Positions 53,564-63,121 of a stretch of DNA of 64,000 bases are shown piece after piece. A program made the translations under genes and the position numbers. Origin of the DNA: an uncultured Bacteroidota bacterium. Lineage in GTDB: Bacteria; Bacteroidota; Bacteroidia; UKL13-3. The notes under the pieces were generated by a model. The model was not told where the DNA came from and did not search any database. It worked only from the letters and a program-made list of their open reading frames with translations. The first letter of the stretch is position 1, and every line of letters starts with the position of its first letter. The DNA lies in assembly GCA_903910445.1 (NCBI GenBank), contig CAIVZR010000002.1, forward strand, positions 23,409 to 87,408, written 5' to 3'.

Positions 53564-55432
53564 ATGTTATTTAAATCATACGATATTATTGTTGTAGGTG
53601 GTGGTCATGCAGGATGTGAAGCAGCTGCATCAGCCGCAAATATGGGAAGCAGTGTACTGTTAATAACCATGGATATGACAAAGATTGCGCAAATGAGTTG
53701 CAATCCTGCAATGGGGGGTGTGGCGAAAGGACAGATAGTAAGAGAAATAGATGCGCTAGGTGGCTATTCGGGAATTGTATCAGACAAAAGCACCATTCAG
53801 TTTCGAATGCTAAACCTTAGCAAGGGGCCAGCAATGTGGAGTCCGCGTACTCAAAATGACAGATTGCTTTTTGGTAAATACTGGAGAGACATTTTGGAAC
53901 ACACTCAAAACCTGGATTTTTGGCAAGATAGCGTAAAGGATATTCAAGTGGATGGAACGCGCGTAAAAGGTGTTTTAACAGGAATGGGAATAGAAATATC
54001 CTGTAGATCAATTATACTTACATCGGGAACATTCATGAATGGAATCATTCATATAGGAAAGAAGAATTTTGGGGGAGGAAGAATTGGAGAAAGTGCATCA
54101 TTTGGAATTACCGAAAAATTAAACTCCCTCGGCTTCGAATCTGGAAGAATGAAAACAGGTACCCCTCCAAGAGCCGACGGGAGAAGCCTGGATTATACCA
54201 AAATGGAAGAACAGGCAGGTGACACAAATCCAGGAAAGTTCTCATACTTAGAATCGATAAAACCTATTAAAGAACAACGAAGTTGCTATGTAACCTATAC
54301 CAACAACAATGTACATGAAATACTTAAAACGGGCTTTGGTGACAGTCCAATGTATGCTGGTAGAATTCAAGGAGTTGGACCAAGATATTGTCCAAGCATT
54401 GAAGATAAAATCAACCGATTCGCAGAAAGGGATCGACATCAAATTTTCGTTGAACCTGAAGGTTGGGATACTGTCGAAATATATATAAATGGGTTTTCCA
54501 CCTCATTACCCGAAGAGATACAACTGAAAGCATTAAAAGAAATTCCGGGTTTCGAGAATATTAAAATTTTTAGACCAGGCTATGCCATTGAATATGATTA
54601 CTTCCCTCCCACTCAATTAAAACCAACACTAGAAACCAAACTCATCGATGGTTTGTATTTCGCGGGTCAAATTAATGGCACAACAGGTTACGAAGAAGCT
54701 GCATGCCAAGGACTTATGGCTGGTATGAACGCACATTTAAAAATAAGAGAAAAAGAACCACTAGTTCTTTCTAGAGATCAAGCTTATATCGGTGTGTTAA
54801 TTGATGATCTTATAAATAAAGGAACGGACGAGCCCTACAGAATGTTTACATCAAGAGCAGAGTTTAGGATTTTACTTCGTCAGGATAATGCCGATATTAG
54901 GCTAAGTGAATTGAGCAATAAGCTGGGTCTTGCATCAGATGAAAGGGTTGAAACAGTAGAAAAAAAGGTGGCAGGAAGTAATGAAATAATTAAGTTCTTT
55001 AAAGACACTTCCATAACGATGAATGATGCAAACAACATACTTACGTCCGTTCTATCGACAAGCATACAACAACAAGTTAAATTGTCAAGTTTAATAACTC
55101 GTCCTGAATTAAACATAAAACATTTCATAGAACAAAACGAAAGTATTTCCAATACACTAACACCATACAATGATGACATAATAATGCAAGCAGAAATCCT
55201 AATGAAGTATGACAGTTATATTGAGAAGGAAAAAGAACTTGCAGATAGAATGCTAAAATTTGAAAACATTACAATTAGAGAAAACTTTGATTACAAAACC
55301 TTGAACTCGCTGTCGAGTGAGGCTCGAGAAAAATTATCGAAAATAAAACCAATAACCCTTGGTCAAGCCTCACGAATATCTGGAGTAAGTCCTGCGGATG
55401 TTTCAGTTTTAATGATAAGTTTGGGAAGATAA
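53564..55432 (+). CDS. mnmG: tRNA uridine-5-carboxymethylaminomethyl(34) synthesis enzyme
   Basis: With MnmE, modifies U34 of certain tRNAs, FAD-dependent (formerly gidA). 622 residues, normal length. FAD motif [12 protein letters not shown] at the N-terminus, [31 protein letters not shown], and [22 protein letters not shown]. In many bacteria mnmG (gidA) is close to the replication origin and par genes, which suits the parS sites next to it. Co-directional with ybeY and the methyltransferase. Confidence 0.96.
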   Translation: MLFKSYDIIVVGGGHAGCEAAASAANMGSSVLLITMDMTKIAQMSCNPAMGGVAKGQIVREIDALGGYSGIVSDKSTIQFRMLNLSKGPAMWSPRTQNDRLLFGKYWRDILEHTQNLDFWQDSVKDIQVDGTRVKGVLTGMGIEISCRSIILTSGTFMNGIIHIGKKNFGGGRIGESASFGITEKLNSLGFESGRMKTGTPPRADGRSLDYTKMEEQAGDTNPGKFSYLESIKPIKEQRSCYVTYTNNNVHEILKTGFGDSPMYAGRIQGVGPRYCPSIEDKINRFAERDRHQIFVEPEGWDTVEIYINGFSTSLPEEIQLKALKEIPGFENIKIFRPGYAIEYDYFPPTQLKPTLETKLIDGLYFAGQINGTTGYEEAACQGLMAGMNAHLKIREKEPLVLSRDQAYIGVLIDDLINKGTDEPYRMFTSRAEFRILLRQDNADIRLSELSNKLGLASDERVETVEKKVAGSNEIIKFFKDTSITMNDANNILTSVLSTSIQQQVKLSSLITRPELNIKHFIEQNESISNTLTPYNDDIIMQAEILMKYDSYIEKEKELADRMLKFENITIRENFDYKTLNSLSSEAREKLSKIKPITLGQASRISGVSPADVSVLMISLGR

Positions 55433-55434
55433 AT

Positions 55435-55442
55435 TACTTTTG
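55435..55442 (+). promoter_or_regulatory. -7 box of the methyltransferase gene
   Basis: TACTTTTG, perfect TAnnTTTG, starting three bases after the mnmG stop and five bases before the ATG at 55448. Confidence 0.5.
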
Positions 55443-55447
55443 CAAAA

Positions 55448-56329
55448 ATGATTACAGTAACAACATGCCCGATTTGCGGAAACAATAAATTCACTCCACA
55501 CTTAACCTGTGGTGATTATAGTATAAGCAAGGAAATCTTTAATATCCTTCGGTGCTCAACATGCACGTTTACATTCACAAGCCCCAGACCAGATACAGAA
55601 GAAATGGGGAAGTATTACCAATCAGATATCTATATATCACACCACGCAAATAAGGGCGGAATAATACCATGGATTTATCGCATCATTAGAGATATGCAAT
55701 TTGTAAATAAAACCAATATAATTAAAAGATATACAAGAGAAAACATTTCTATACTTGATATTGGTTGCGGAACAGGTGCGTTTTTGGAATATTGTAAAAA
55801 ATTAAACTGGAATGTAATAGGGGTGGAGCCAGATCAAGACGCCAGAAATAGCACAAAAGAAAAATCTATAACCGTTTATGATTTAGACAATCTTAATACA
55901 TCAAATGAAAACTACGATGTAATAACCATGTGGCATGTACTTGAACACGTTCATGACTTAGACCAAAGAATGAAACAATTGAGTAAATTAATTAAAGAAG
56001 ATGGAATAGTAATAATTGCTGTTCCTAATTACAAATCATATGACTCCCAACTATACAAATCTTATTGGGCTGCTTATGATTTGCCAAGACACTTATCTCA
56101 TTTTTCTATTGATACAATAACAAAATTATTTGATAACCATATGTTTAAGCTTGCTGAAATAATTCCCATGAAATATGATTCATATTATGTGAGCATTAAA
56201 AGTGAAGAATATAAAGGAGCCAATAAAATTATGGGGTTTATAAAGGGGGTCATTAGTGGACTTAAATCTAATATAAAAGCAAGTAGAAACAATGAATATT
56301 CAAGCCTTATTTATGTGTTTAAGAAATAG
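55448..56329 (+). CDS. Class I SAM-dependent methyltransferase
   Basis: 293 residues. The N-terminus has a zinc-ribbon-like CPICGNN ... CSTC (residues ~7-38), then the Rossmann domain with SAM motif ILDIGCGTGAFLEYC and MWHVLEHVHDL. This resembles methyltransferases of type 11/12 acting on small molecules, lipids or sugars (UbiG- or TylM-like). The target is unknown. Lies directly after mnmG; its 3' end overlaps the next lipoprotein gene. Confidence 0.85.
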   Translation: MITVTTCPICGNNKFTPHLTCGDYSISKEIFNILRCSTCTFTFTSPRPDTEEMGKYYQSDIYISHHANKGGIIPWIYRIIRDMQFVNKTNIIKRYTRENISILDIGCGTGAFLEYCKKLNWNVIGVEPDQDARNSTKEKSITVYDLDNLNTSNENYDVITMWHVLEHVHDLDQRMKQLSKLIKEDGIVIIAVPNYKSYDSQLYKSYWAAYDLPRHLSHFSIDTITKLFDNHMFKLAEIIPMKYDSYYVSIKSEEYKGANKIMGFIKGVISGLKSNIKASRNNEYSSLIYVFKK

Positions 56330-57884
56330 GTACATCCACCTACTTGCCTTGTTGCTATTTGCATCTTGTGCCAATATCGTTTCACCTCAAGGTGGCGATA
56401 AAGATGTGATACCTCCGTTTGCAAAAAAATCAAATCCAAAAGACAGCTCAGTTAATTTTAAGTCAAAGAAAATAATAATAACCTTTTCTGAAAATATTCA
56501 ATTAAAAGAACCGGAAAAAAACATAACCATTTCACCATCACTCAAGAACAGCGATTTTACTATAGAATCAGAAAAGAACGAAATAATTATAAATTTAAAA
56601 AATTTAAAACCGTCAACCACCTATACTATTAAAGCAAATAACAGTATAGCCGATTTAACAGAAAACAACACTTTATCAACCCTAAAATATGTTTTTAGTA
56701 CTGGAGAATATTTAGACTCTCTGCGAATAAGTGGGCGTGTAGTAAACGCTACGAACTTACAGAAACTAACCAATGTGCAGGTTGGTCTTTACAGAAACTT
56801 CACCGATAGTGATATTGTTTTTAAGGAACCTGACTATTATACCTATACAGATAATCAAGGTTTGTTTACGCTTGATAATATAAGCCCCGGGTATTACAAA
56901 CTAATCTCCATAGAAGATAAAAATTCAAATCATCTTTGGAGTGTAGGGGAGGGGATAGCGTTTGAGAAAGACACAATACAGGTTAGTGACACACTAAATA
57001 ATAGAATCTTAAGGATGTTTTATCCGAATACCGGTAACCATCATCTTGTTTCAGCCTCAAGTGCAACCGAAGGTGTTTATGATTTTGAATTTGATAGTAT
57101 ATATGATCCTATTATTATCAATCAAGAAGACAAAATTAATGATAAAACCCAAAACTGGTATCAGAAGAACGAAACCTTGTGTAATAACCTTACAACAAAG
57201 ATACGGGTGTTTTCTAAAAATAATAACCTAGACACAGCCCATTTTAATTATAAAATAAGTGAAACTCTTTATCATACATCTATAAAAACTAGTAGTATAA
57301 AACCTTTATTTACATCCACCAAAACAGATTATATATTTACTGAATTAGAAAACCCTAGGATATCATTTAATAAATTAATCGATACTGGTTCAATAAAACA
57401 AGGAATGATAAAACTAATAGTGGATAATTCAACATCTGTTATTTCACCAACTATTACAACGGACACTTATGGAAATATCTTTATACCAAAACTAAAGAAA
57501 GGCAGTTATAAACTTATTATACCACGTGCTACTTTTTACGACCAACTTGGGGAAGATAACGACAGTTGTGCTTTAAATATTCAGGTTTATTCAAAAGAAG
57601 AAACACAAATATTACTCATAAAACCAGATACTTTCATTAACGATTTATATAAGTTAAGATTAGATTATCTAAATGGTAACTGTAATACTTACTCTTTAAA
57701 TTCACTTACGAATATTGATATTGCTAATCTTATTCCAGGTAAATACAATATCACTATTTATAAAAATTCTCAAACAGAAAAGATACTTTTAAATTATTTA
57801 AGTTTATATGTTGTTTACTTTAAAGAAATAGAAATTAAAAAAGGGTTTGATTTAGAAGAACAGGTATATATATTATACCCTTAG
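56313..57884 (+). CDS. Lipoprotein with Ig-like (Big_5) domain
   Basis: About 523 residues from the ATG at 56313; an in-frame ATG at 56292 would add seven residues. Both overlap the methyltransferase gene. Lipobox FASC with Cys about 19 residues in, then the frequent Bacteroidota motif PQGGDKDVIPP, and a Big_5 Ig-like domain ~45-125 (KIIITFSENIQL, STGEY). After that a carboxypeptidase-regulatory-like segment (~130-215, DNQGLFTLDNISPGYYKLISIEDKN) and a long beta-rich tail. Function unknown, outer-membrane or surface located. Last gene before the AT-rich gap. Confidence 0.75.
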   Translation: MCLRNRYIHLLALLLFASCANIVSPQGGDKDVIPPFAKKSNPKDSSVNFKSKKIIITFSENIQLKEPEKNITISPSLKNSDFTIESEKNEIIINLKNLKPSTTYTIKANNSIADLTENNTLSTLKYVFSTGEYLDSLRISGRVVNATNLQKLTNVQVGLYRNFTDSDIVFKEPDYYTYTDNQGLFTLDNISPGYYKLISIEDKNSNHLWSVGEGIAFEKDTIQVSDTLNNRILRMFYPNTGNHHLVSASSATEGVYDFEFDSIYDPIIINQEDKINDKTQNWYQKNETLCNNLTTKIRVFSKNNNLDTAHFNYKISETLYHTSIKTSSIKPLFTSTKTDYIFTELENPRISFNKLIDTGSIKQGMIKLIVDNSTSVISPTITTDTYGNIFIPKLKKGSYKLIIPRATFYDQLGEDNDSCALNIQVYSKEETQILLIKPDTFINDLYKLRLDYLNGNCNTYSLNSLTNIDIANLIPGKYNITIYKNSQTEKILLNYLSLYVVYFKEIEIKKGFDLEEQVYILYP

Positions 57885-58278
57885 GTGTGTATAAACACGT
57901 GTATAAACCATATGAATTATGTGAGTAATTAAATATATAAAACGTATGTTAATTACTATTGAGTTATCCTTATTTAAACCACCTATTAGTAACAAAAAAA
58001 AGGAATTTAATTAAACACATTTTAGCTTATTCACAGTGTTAAATAAATTGTTAAGAAGCCTTTGCAACGCTTTAAAATATAGATAAAATTAAAAATATAA
58101 AAGTGGATAAAGTAGTGACTTCTTAATAAACACAAGAAATTTAATAAAGTAATAAACACAATTAACATACATAAATAGAAGTAAATAAATTTTAAAAAAG
58201 TTTAATATTAATACAATACTGTGTACAACCAGATAGATATTAAATATTATTTTTGAAAAGATAAATCACCATCGTAAA
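57885..58278. other. Candidate replication origin (oriC): AT-rich with DnaA boxes
   Basis: 394 bp with very high A+T and no gene. DnaA boxes (consensus TTATNCACA): exact at 57886-57894 (minus) and 58027-58035 (plus); one mismatch at 57898-57906 (minus, TTATACACG), 58102-58110 (minus, TTATCCACT) and 58220-58228 (minus, TTGTACACA). The first two minus-strand boxes are 12 bp apart. A 12-base direct repeat TAATAAACACAA occurs at 58124 and 58150. Two parS sites lie ~4.5 kb away. dnaA and parAB are not in the window. The pheS promoter is at the right end. Confidence 0.6.
58248..58255 (+). promoter_or_regulatory. -7 box of pheS
   Basis: TATTTTTG, perfect TAnnTTTG, 23 bases before the pheS ATG. No attenuator structure was seen upstream. 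Confidence 0.5.
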
Positions 58279-59295
58279 ATGAATTTAAAAGAATCATTAA
58301 AAAAAATAAAAGAAGAATCGGAAAGTTTTTCGCTAAACACAAAGGAAGATTTAGATAAATTCAGATTAAAATTTCTCGTTAAAAAAAGCGAGATGATGGA
58401 ACTATTTAATATAATTAAGGATTTAGCAGCTGAAGAAAGAAAAGAAGCTGGTAGAATATTGAACGAAACAAGAAATCTAATCGAGGAAAAATTTAAACAA
58501 CATCAAGAGGTTGTACTCTCTAAAAGGGAAGAGAATGCAAATAAGGAAGACTTATCATTACCACCGTTACATAACCAGAAGGGGAGTAGGCATGCAATTT
58601 CAATTATTAGAAATAGAATCATAGAGATTTTCTCAAGAATAGGTTTTATAATTGAAGAAGGGCCCGAGATTGAAGATGATTGGCATAATTTTTCAGCGCT
58701 AAATTTCGCTGAGAACCATCCTGCCAGGGATATGCAAGATACCTTCTTTATAAATATGGAGGATCAATTAGCATTGCGAACACATACAAGCAGCGTTCAA
58801 ATTAGAACAATGCAAACACAGAAACCACCGATTAGAATTTTAGCTCCAGGAAGGGTTTATCGCAATGAAGCGGTAAGTGCAAGAGCAAATTGTTTTTTCC
58901 ATCAAATAGAAGGTTTATATATCGATGAGAAAGTGAGTTTCGCTGATTTAAAACAAACGCTCTACTTTTTTGTTAAGGAAATGTATGGAGATGAAATAGA
59001 AGTGCGTTTTAGGCCTAGTTATTTCCCGTTTACGGAACCTTCGGCAGAAATGGATATAAGTTGTACTATATGTAAAGGAAAGGGCTGTAATGTATGTAAA
59101 TATTCAGGGTGGTTAGAAATATTAGGTTGCGGAATGGTTCACCCAAATGTTTTAAAAAATTGTGGAATAGATCCTGAGAAATATAGTGGCTTTGCATTTG
59201 GAATGGGATTAGAACGGCAATCAATGTTATTAAATGGAGTAAATGATTTAAGAACATTTTTTGATAATGATACCCGGTTTCTAAAGCAATTCTAA
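58279..59295 (+). CDS. pheS: Phenylalanine--tRNA ligase alpha subunit
   Basis: Charges tRNA-Phe as an alpha2-beta2 enzyme. 338 residues. N-terminal coiled coil (~1-90, strongly Lys/Glu-rich), then the class II core: motif 2 (GRVYRNEAVSARANCFFHQ), FRPSYFPFTEPSAE, and motif 3 GMGLERQSML. Contains an additional Cys cluster CTICKGKGCNVCKYSGW near residues 257-273. The beta-subunit gene pheT is not adjacent here, as is common in Bacteroidota. Confidence 0.96.
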   Translation: MNLKESLKKIKEESESFSLNTKEDLDKFRLKFLVKKSEMMELFNIIKDLAAEERKEAGRILNETRNLIEEKFKQHQEVVLSKREENANKEDLSLPPLHNQKGSRHAISIIRNRIIEIFSRIGFIIEEGPEIEDDWHNFSALNFAENHPARDMQDTFFINMEDQLALRTHTSSVQIRTMQTQKPPIRILAPGRVYRNEAVSARANCFFHQIEGLYIDEKVSFADLKQTLYFFVKEMYGDEIEVRFRPSYFPFTEPSAEMDISCTICKGKGCNVCKYSGWLEILGCGMVHPNVLKNCGIDPEKYSGFAFGMGLERQSMLLNGVNDLRTFFDNDTRFLKQF

Positions 59296-59296
59296 A

Positions 59297-60169
59297 ATGA
59301 TAGCATATAATCCCAAAGCATGGTTTACTTTTATCTTTCGTTTTCACAAGGCAGATACTTTAAGAAAACTATTTACTACCATAATAGGTATCGCAATCTA
59401 TACGGGATTAATTGTATTTACAGAACAAGAAGTTCTACTTCTAGATAAAACAAACAAACTCAATAATATTGGTATTGTACATTCAATGTTAGGGTTTGTA
59501 ATATCAATGCTTTTGGTTTTTCGCACAAATACCGCATATGAAAGATGGTGGGATGGTAGAAAGATGTGGGGGCAATTAATAAACTGTAATAGGAACCTTG
59601 CTATTAAAGTAGCAAACATTATAGAGGATCCTATTCTTAATGATATCAAAAAATTAATTATAGCCTTTCCATTCGCTTTAAAGAATCACCTAAGAAACTT
59701 TCATGGTAAACAAGAGGCTGAAATAGCCGTTTTGGCAGCTGAAATAGATTTATCTAAAAACCAACACATACCATTATCAATTTCAAATTTAACCTATCAA
59801 AAAGTATTTGAACTTAATAAAACAGGAAAAATTAATACAGCGCAAACACTGATAATAAACAATGAATTACAACAATGGATGGAGATATGTGGAGGATGTG
59901 AAAGAATAAAAAACACACCAATCCCCTTTAGTTACAGTGTTTTTATAAAGAAGTTTATATTTTTTTATGTTATGACGCTTCCTTTCTCCATGGTGAGTTC
60001 ACTAAGTTATTATTGTATTCCTGTGGTCGTATTTATATTTTATGTTTTAGCCAGTATGGAATTAATAGCAGAAGAAATTGAAAACCCTTTTGGGATAGAT
60101 GCTAACGATTTACCTATTGATGAAATTTGTAAAAACGCAAGAAAATCAATCGAGCAAATCATAAAATAA
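59297..60169 (+). CDS. Bestrophin-family (RFP-TM) anion channel
   Basis: 290 residues, with membrane segments at ~25-45, ~60-80, ~215-260. The VFRTNTAYERWWDGRKMWGQLINCNRNL segment is typical of bacterial bestrophins (UPF0187/YneE), pentameric channels for small anions. Start directly after the pheS stop with one base between, so probably the same transcript. The ion conducted is not known from sequence. Confidence 0.85.
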   Translation: MIAYNPKAWFTFIFRFHKADTLRKLFTTIIGIAIYTGLIVFTEQEVLLLDKTNKLNNIGIVHSMLGFVISMLLVFRTNTAYERWWDGRKMWGQLINCNRNLAIKVANIIEDPILNDIKKLIIAFPFALKNHLRNFHGKQEAEIAVLAAEIDLSKNQHIPLSISNLTYQKVFELNKTGKINTAQTLIINNELQQWMEICGGCERIKNTPIPFSYSVFIKKFIFFYVMTLPFSMVSSLSYYCIPVVVFIFYVLASMELIAEEIENPFGIDANDLPIDEICKNARKSIEQIIK

Positions 60170-60222
60170 AATAAATCAATAACTTGCAAACCCAATTTTA
60201 AAATTTCTTAAACAACAAAAAA

Positions 60223-60501
60223 ATGAATAGCTCAGTAACCATTAACACGAATGAATATTTACCAGACGGAACCCCCATGGTAAGATCACTAACGATTACA
60301 GGAACAGTATATGATTCGGCCGGCGACCCTTTGGGTGGTGCTAATATGGAAATAATAGAACCAGATATTCATGATATAGGTAGAGGAACTTCAAATCCAG
60401 ATGGAACTTTTACTATAAATGTTGGAGATGACACCATGCACCATGTTTGGGTAAATGGAGAAGATGTTCAACTTGTTAAAGTATTAACCAAACTAGAGTA
60501 G
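60223..60501 (+). CDS. Small stand-alone carboxypeptidase-regulatory-like protein
   Basis: 92 residues. Residues ~22-80 resemble the carboxypeptidase-regulatory-like domain (SLTITGTVYDSAGDPLGGANMEI, GTSNPDGTFTINV) that normally precedes the TonB plug in SusC-type receptors. Here it is alone and has no signal peptide, so it appears cytoplasmic unless exported by another route. 53 bp after the bestrophin gene. Function unknown; it could be a remnant of a larger protein or an independent beta-sandwich. Confidence 0.55.
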   Translation: MNSSVTINTNEYLPDGTPMVRSLTITGTVYDSAGDPLGGANMEIIEPDIHDIGRGTSNPDGTFTINVGDDTMHHVWVNGEDVQLVKVLTKLE

Positions 60502-60590
60502 ATTATTTTGGTTTTAATTATAAAAACCCAAAAAAATCTTGGGTGTGGATGAGATTTTGCCCCAAAAATAAAATTGACAACAATTTTTTT

Positions 60591-60598
60591 TACATTCG
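60591..60598 (+). promoter_or_regulatory. -7 box of comM
   Basis: TACATTCG, one mismatch to TAnnTTTG, preceded by TTG at 60574-60576 with a 14-bp spacer. 21 bases before the ATG. Confidence 0.4.
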
Positions 60599-60619
60599 CA
60601 GTAATAAAAATTTAATTAT

Positions 60620-62164
60620 ATGCTAGTAAAAACTTTTGGCAGCGCCGTATATGGCGTAAATGCAATTTCTATCACCGTTGAAGTTAATGTTAGTGAAGGT
60701 GTTCCTCATTTCTATATTGTAGGACTACCCGACAACGCCGTAAAAGAGAGTCAGACAAGAATTGAAACGGCTTTCAAAAACAATCGAATACCCTTACGCG
60801 GATTACGTATTTTAGTAAACATGGCACCTGCCGACATCAGAAAGGAGGGTAGTGCTTATGATGTTACATTGGCAACCGCAATTTTAGCAGCATCAGGAGA
60901 AATACCATCGGAGGAAGTGGGCGATTATATCATAATGGGCGAGCTTAGTTTTGATGGTACTTTAATGCCAATCAAAGGTGTGCTGCCAATAGCGATACAA
61001 GCCCGAAAGGAAGGATTTAAGGGGTTTATATTACCAAAGCAAAACGCTAGAGAAGCAGCAATAGTAAAAGATTTAGAGGTTTATGGAATTGACAACATCA
61101 GTGAAATTGTTGATTTTTTTAAACGTGGAGAAAAACCCCCTCGTGAAGAGTTTAATACCCGTGAAGAATTTGCCAATAAACAACAAAAAATAGATGTTGA
61201 CTTTAGTGATGTTAAAGGTCAGGAAAATATAAAGAGAGCCTTAGAGATAGCCGCCGCAGGAGGACATAATGTAATTTTAATCGGGCCGCCCGGTGCCGGC
61301 AAAACGATGTTGGCCAAACGGCTTCCAACCATTTTACCCCCCCTTACACTTTATGAAGCACTAGAAACAACCAAAATTCATAGTGTTGCTGGAAAACTTA
61401 GCAAGGAGACGGGGTTAATACATATTCGCCCTTTTCGTTCACCACACCACACCATAAGCGATGTGGCCTTAGTGGGAGGGGGAGGAAACCCTCAACCGGG
61501 AGAGATTTCATTAGCCCATAATGGCGTCTTATTTTTAGATGAATTACCAGAATTTAAAAGACAGGTTTTAGAAGTGATGCGACAACCTCTCGAAGAAAGA
61601 ATGGTTACCATTTCAAGAGCAAAATTTGCAGTGGAATACCCAGCAAGTTTTATGTTGGTTGCATCTATGAATCCATGTCCGTGTGGATATTTTAACCACC
61701 CCGAAAAGGATTGTGTTTGTGCCCCTGGAGTGGTTCAGAAATATTTAAACAAAATAAGTGGACCCCTATTAGACAGAATAGATATTCACGTAGAAGTTAC
61801 GCCTGTAAGCTTTTCTGAATTAAGCAACCACAGTAGAGTCTCGGAACAAAGTGAGAATATCAGAGAGCGTGTTATTAAAGCCAGAGAAATACAAAGCGCT
61901 CGATTTAAAGGCGAGAATCAAGTATATAACAACGCACAGATGAGTGGACGACAAGTAAAAGAGCTTTGTGAAATAAGTATAGCGGGCCAAAACCTACTAA
62001 AAACAGCAATGGAAAGGCTGGGTCTTAGCGCACGAGCTTATGATCGAATACTAAAGGTTTCACGTACCATTGCCGACCTTTCGGCAAGCCAGGAAATACG
62101 AATAGAACACCTAGCCGAGGCAATTCAATTCAGAAGCCTAGATAAGGAAACCTGGGGAAACTAA
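60620..62164 (+). CDS. comM: YifB/ComM-family Mg-chelatase-like AAA+ ATPase
   Basis: 514 residues, normal length. N-terminal Lon-protease-like fold (~1-170), then the AAA+ core: Walker A GPPGAGKTMLAK, Walker B FLDELPEF, arginine-finger region, and a zinc-binding MNPCPCGY ... CVCAPG. ComM-type helicases promote branch migration during integration of foreign DNA in natural transformation. The role in Bacteroidota is less certain. Confidence 0.93.
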   Translation: MLVKTFGSAVYGVNAISITVEVNVSEGVPHFYIVGLPDNAVKESQTRIETAFKNNRIPLRGLRILVNMAPADIRKEGSAYDVTLATAILAASGEIPSEEVGDYIIMGELSFDGTLMPIKGVLPIAIQARKEGFKGFILPKQNAREAAIVKDLEVYGIDNISEIVDFFKRGEKPPREEFNTREEFANKQQKIDVDFSDVKGQENIKRALEIAAAGGHNVILIGPPGAGKTMLAKRLPTILPPLTLYEALETTKIHSVAGKLSKETGLIHIRPFRSPHHTISDVALVGGGGNPQPGEISLAHNGVLFLDELPEFKRQVLEVMRQPLEERMVTISRAKFAVEYPASFMLVASMNPCPCGYFNHPEKDCVCAPGVVQKYLNKISGPLLDRIDIHVEVTPVSFSELSNHSRVSEQSENIRERVIKAREIQSARFKGENQVYNNAQMSGRQVKELCEISIAGQNLLKTAMERLGLSARAYDRILKVSRTIADLSASQEIRIEHLAEAIQFRSLDKETWGN

Positions 62165-62279
62165 GACCCGGCCAGAATACCACAATACACGTATTTTATA
62201 CGATTCGATTTACTTCTTCGTTATATTAGTAATCAATATAAAATGCAACAAAATTACGCGACATTAAAATTTCACTATC

Positions 62280-63044
62280 ATGAAAGCACCCATATTTTTT
62301 TGCGTAATTCTTTGTTTGATTACCAGCAGCTGTGTTAGTTTAAATCAATACAACAAGGTAATAACAGCCAATGTTAACCAAAGAAAAAGTATTGAGAAAC
62401 TTAATAAGAAATTGACAGATCTTCAAAGGCGATACGACGCACTAAGAGACAGTATTTCGCCCGAAACAAGCACTACCACACCCACCATTCAACATCAAGC
62501 CACCAACAACAATGTGGCAACAAAAACTGAAGCAGGGATTGAACTATCGAATGATTCTTTTCATACCAATAAAGAAAAGAGGATACTTTACTATATGAAC
62601 TATGCAAGGGTGCGACCTCACGACTTTCTTAAAAATTGTGTTTTGCCCAATTTAAGCGATACCTCGGGCTATTATGAAAGAACATTGATCTATACCCTAC
62701 GCACCATGGCGCCTGTACCCTCTTTAAAATCGAGCCAAACAATGTATCAATTAGCCCTGTGTCATGCACAAGAGAGTGGAAAAACAGGTTATGTGGGCCA
62801 TGTAAGGCAAAAAGGGTGTAATGCTAAAGGAAGGTATAATGCCGAGTGCTGCGCGTATGGGAAAGCCAACTATAATAGTGACCCAGCCCTAAATTACGTT
62901 CTTCAACTCCTTGTAGATGAGGGCGTTCCATCTCTTGGGCATAGAGAAATCATCTTAATGGGTTGGCTAAAAAGTGCAGGAATCTCTATTGAACCACATA
63001 TTAGCTATGGAGAAAATGTGGTAATTGATTTTTCGGCAAATTAA
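62280..63044 (+). CDS. CAP-domain lipoprotein with coiled coil
   Basis: 254 residues. Lipobox TSSC near residue 18. Residues ~30-62 are a likely coiled coil (RKSIEKLNKKLTDLQRRYDAL), followed by a Thr/Pro-rich linker. Residues ~98-254 form a CAP/SCP-PR1 domain: ILYYMNYARVRPHDF at the start, LALCHAQESGKTGYVGHVRQKGC, SLGHREIILMGWLKSAGISI with the cavity histidines. CAP proteins bind sterols, lipids or metal; the bacterial ones are poorly understood. Isolated gene, no clear promoter. Confidence 0.8.
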   Translation: MKAPIFFCVILCLITSSCVSLNQYNKVITANVNQRKSIEKLNKKLTDLQRRYDALRDSISPETSTTTPTIQHQATNNNVATKTEAGIELSNDSFHTNKEKRILYYMNYARVRPHDFLKNCVLPNLSDTSGYYERTLIYTLRTMAPVPSLKSSQTMYQLALCHAQESGKTGYVGHVRQKGCNAKGRYNAECCAYGKANYNSDPALNYVLQLLVDEGVPSLGHREIILMGWLKSAGISIEPHISYGENVVIDFSAN

Positions 63045-63094
63045 ACATTCGTCATTTTTAAAAATAATTGCAACCTTTTCTCGTTTTTGTGTAT

Positions 63095-63102
63095 TAGATT
63101 TG
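63095..63102 (+). promoter_or_regulatory. -7 box of the right-edge gene
   Basis: TAGATTTG, perfect TAnnTTTG, 19 bases before the ATG at 63122. Confidence 0.45.
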
Positions 63103-63121
63103 AAAAGTAACCAACTCCCAG

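Noticed and set aside
57964..57972. TTATCCTTA as a further DnaA box
   Set aside because: Two mismatches to TTATNCACA; not counted in the cluster.
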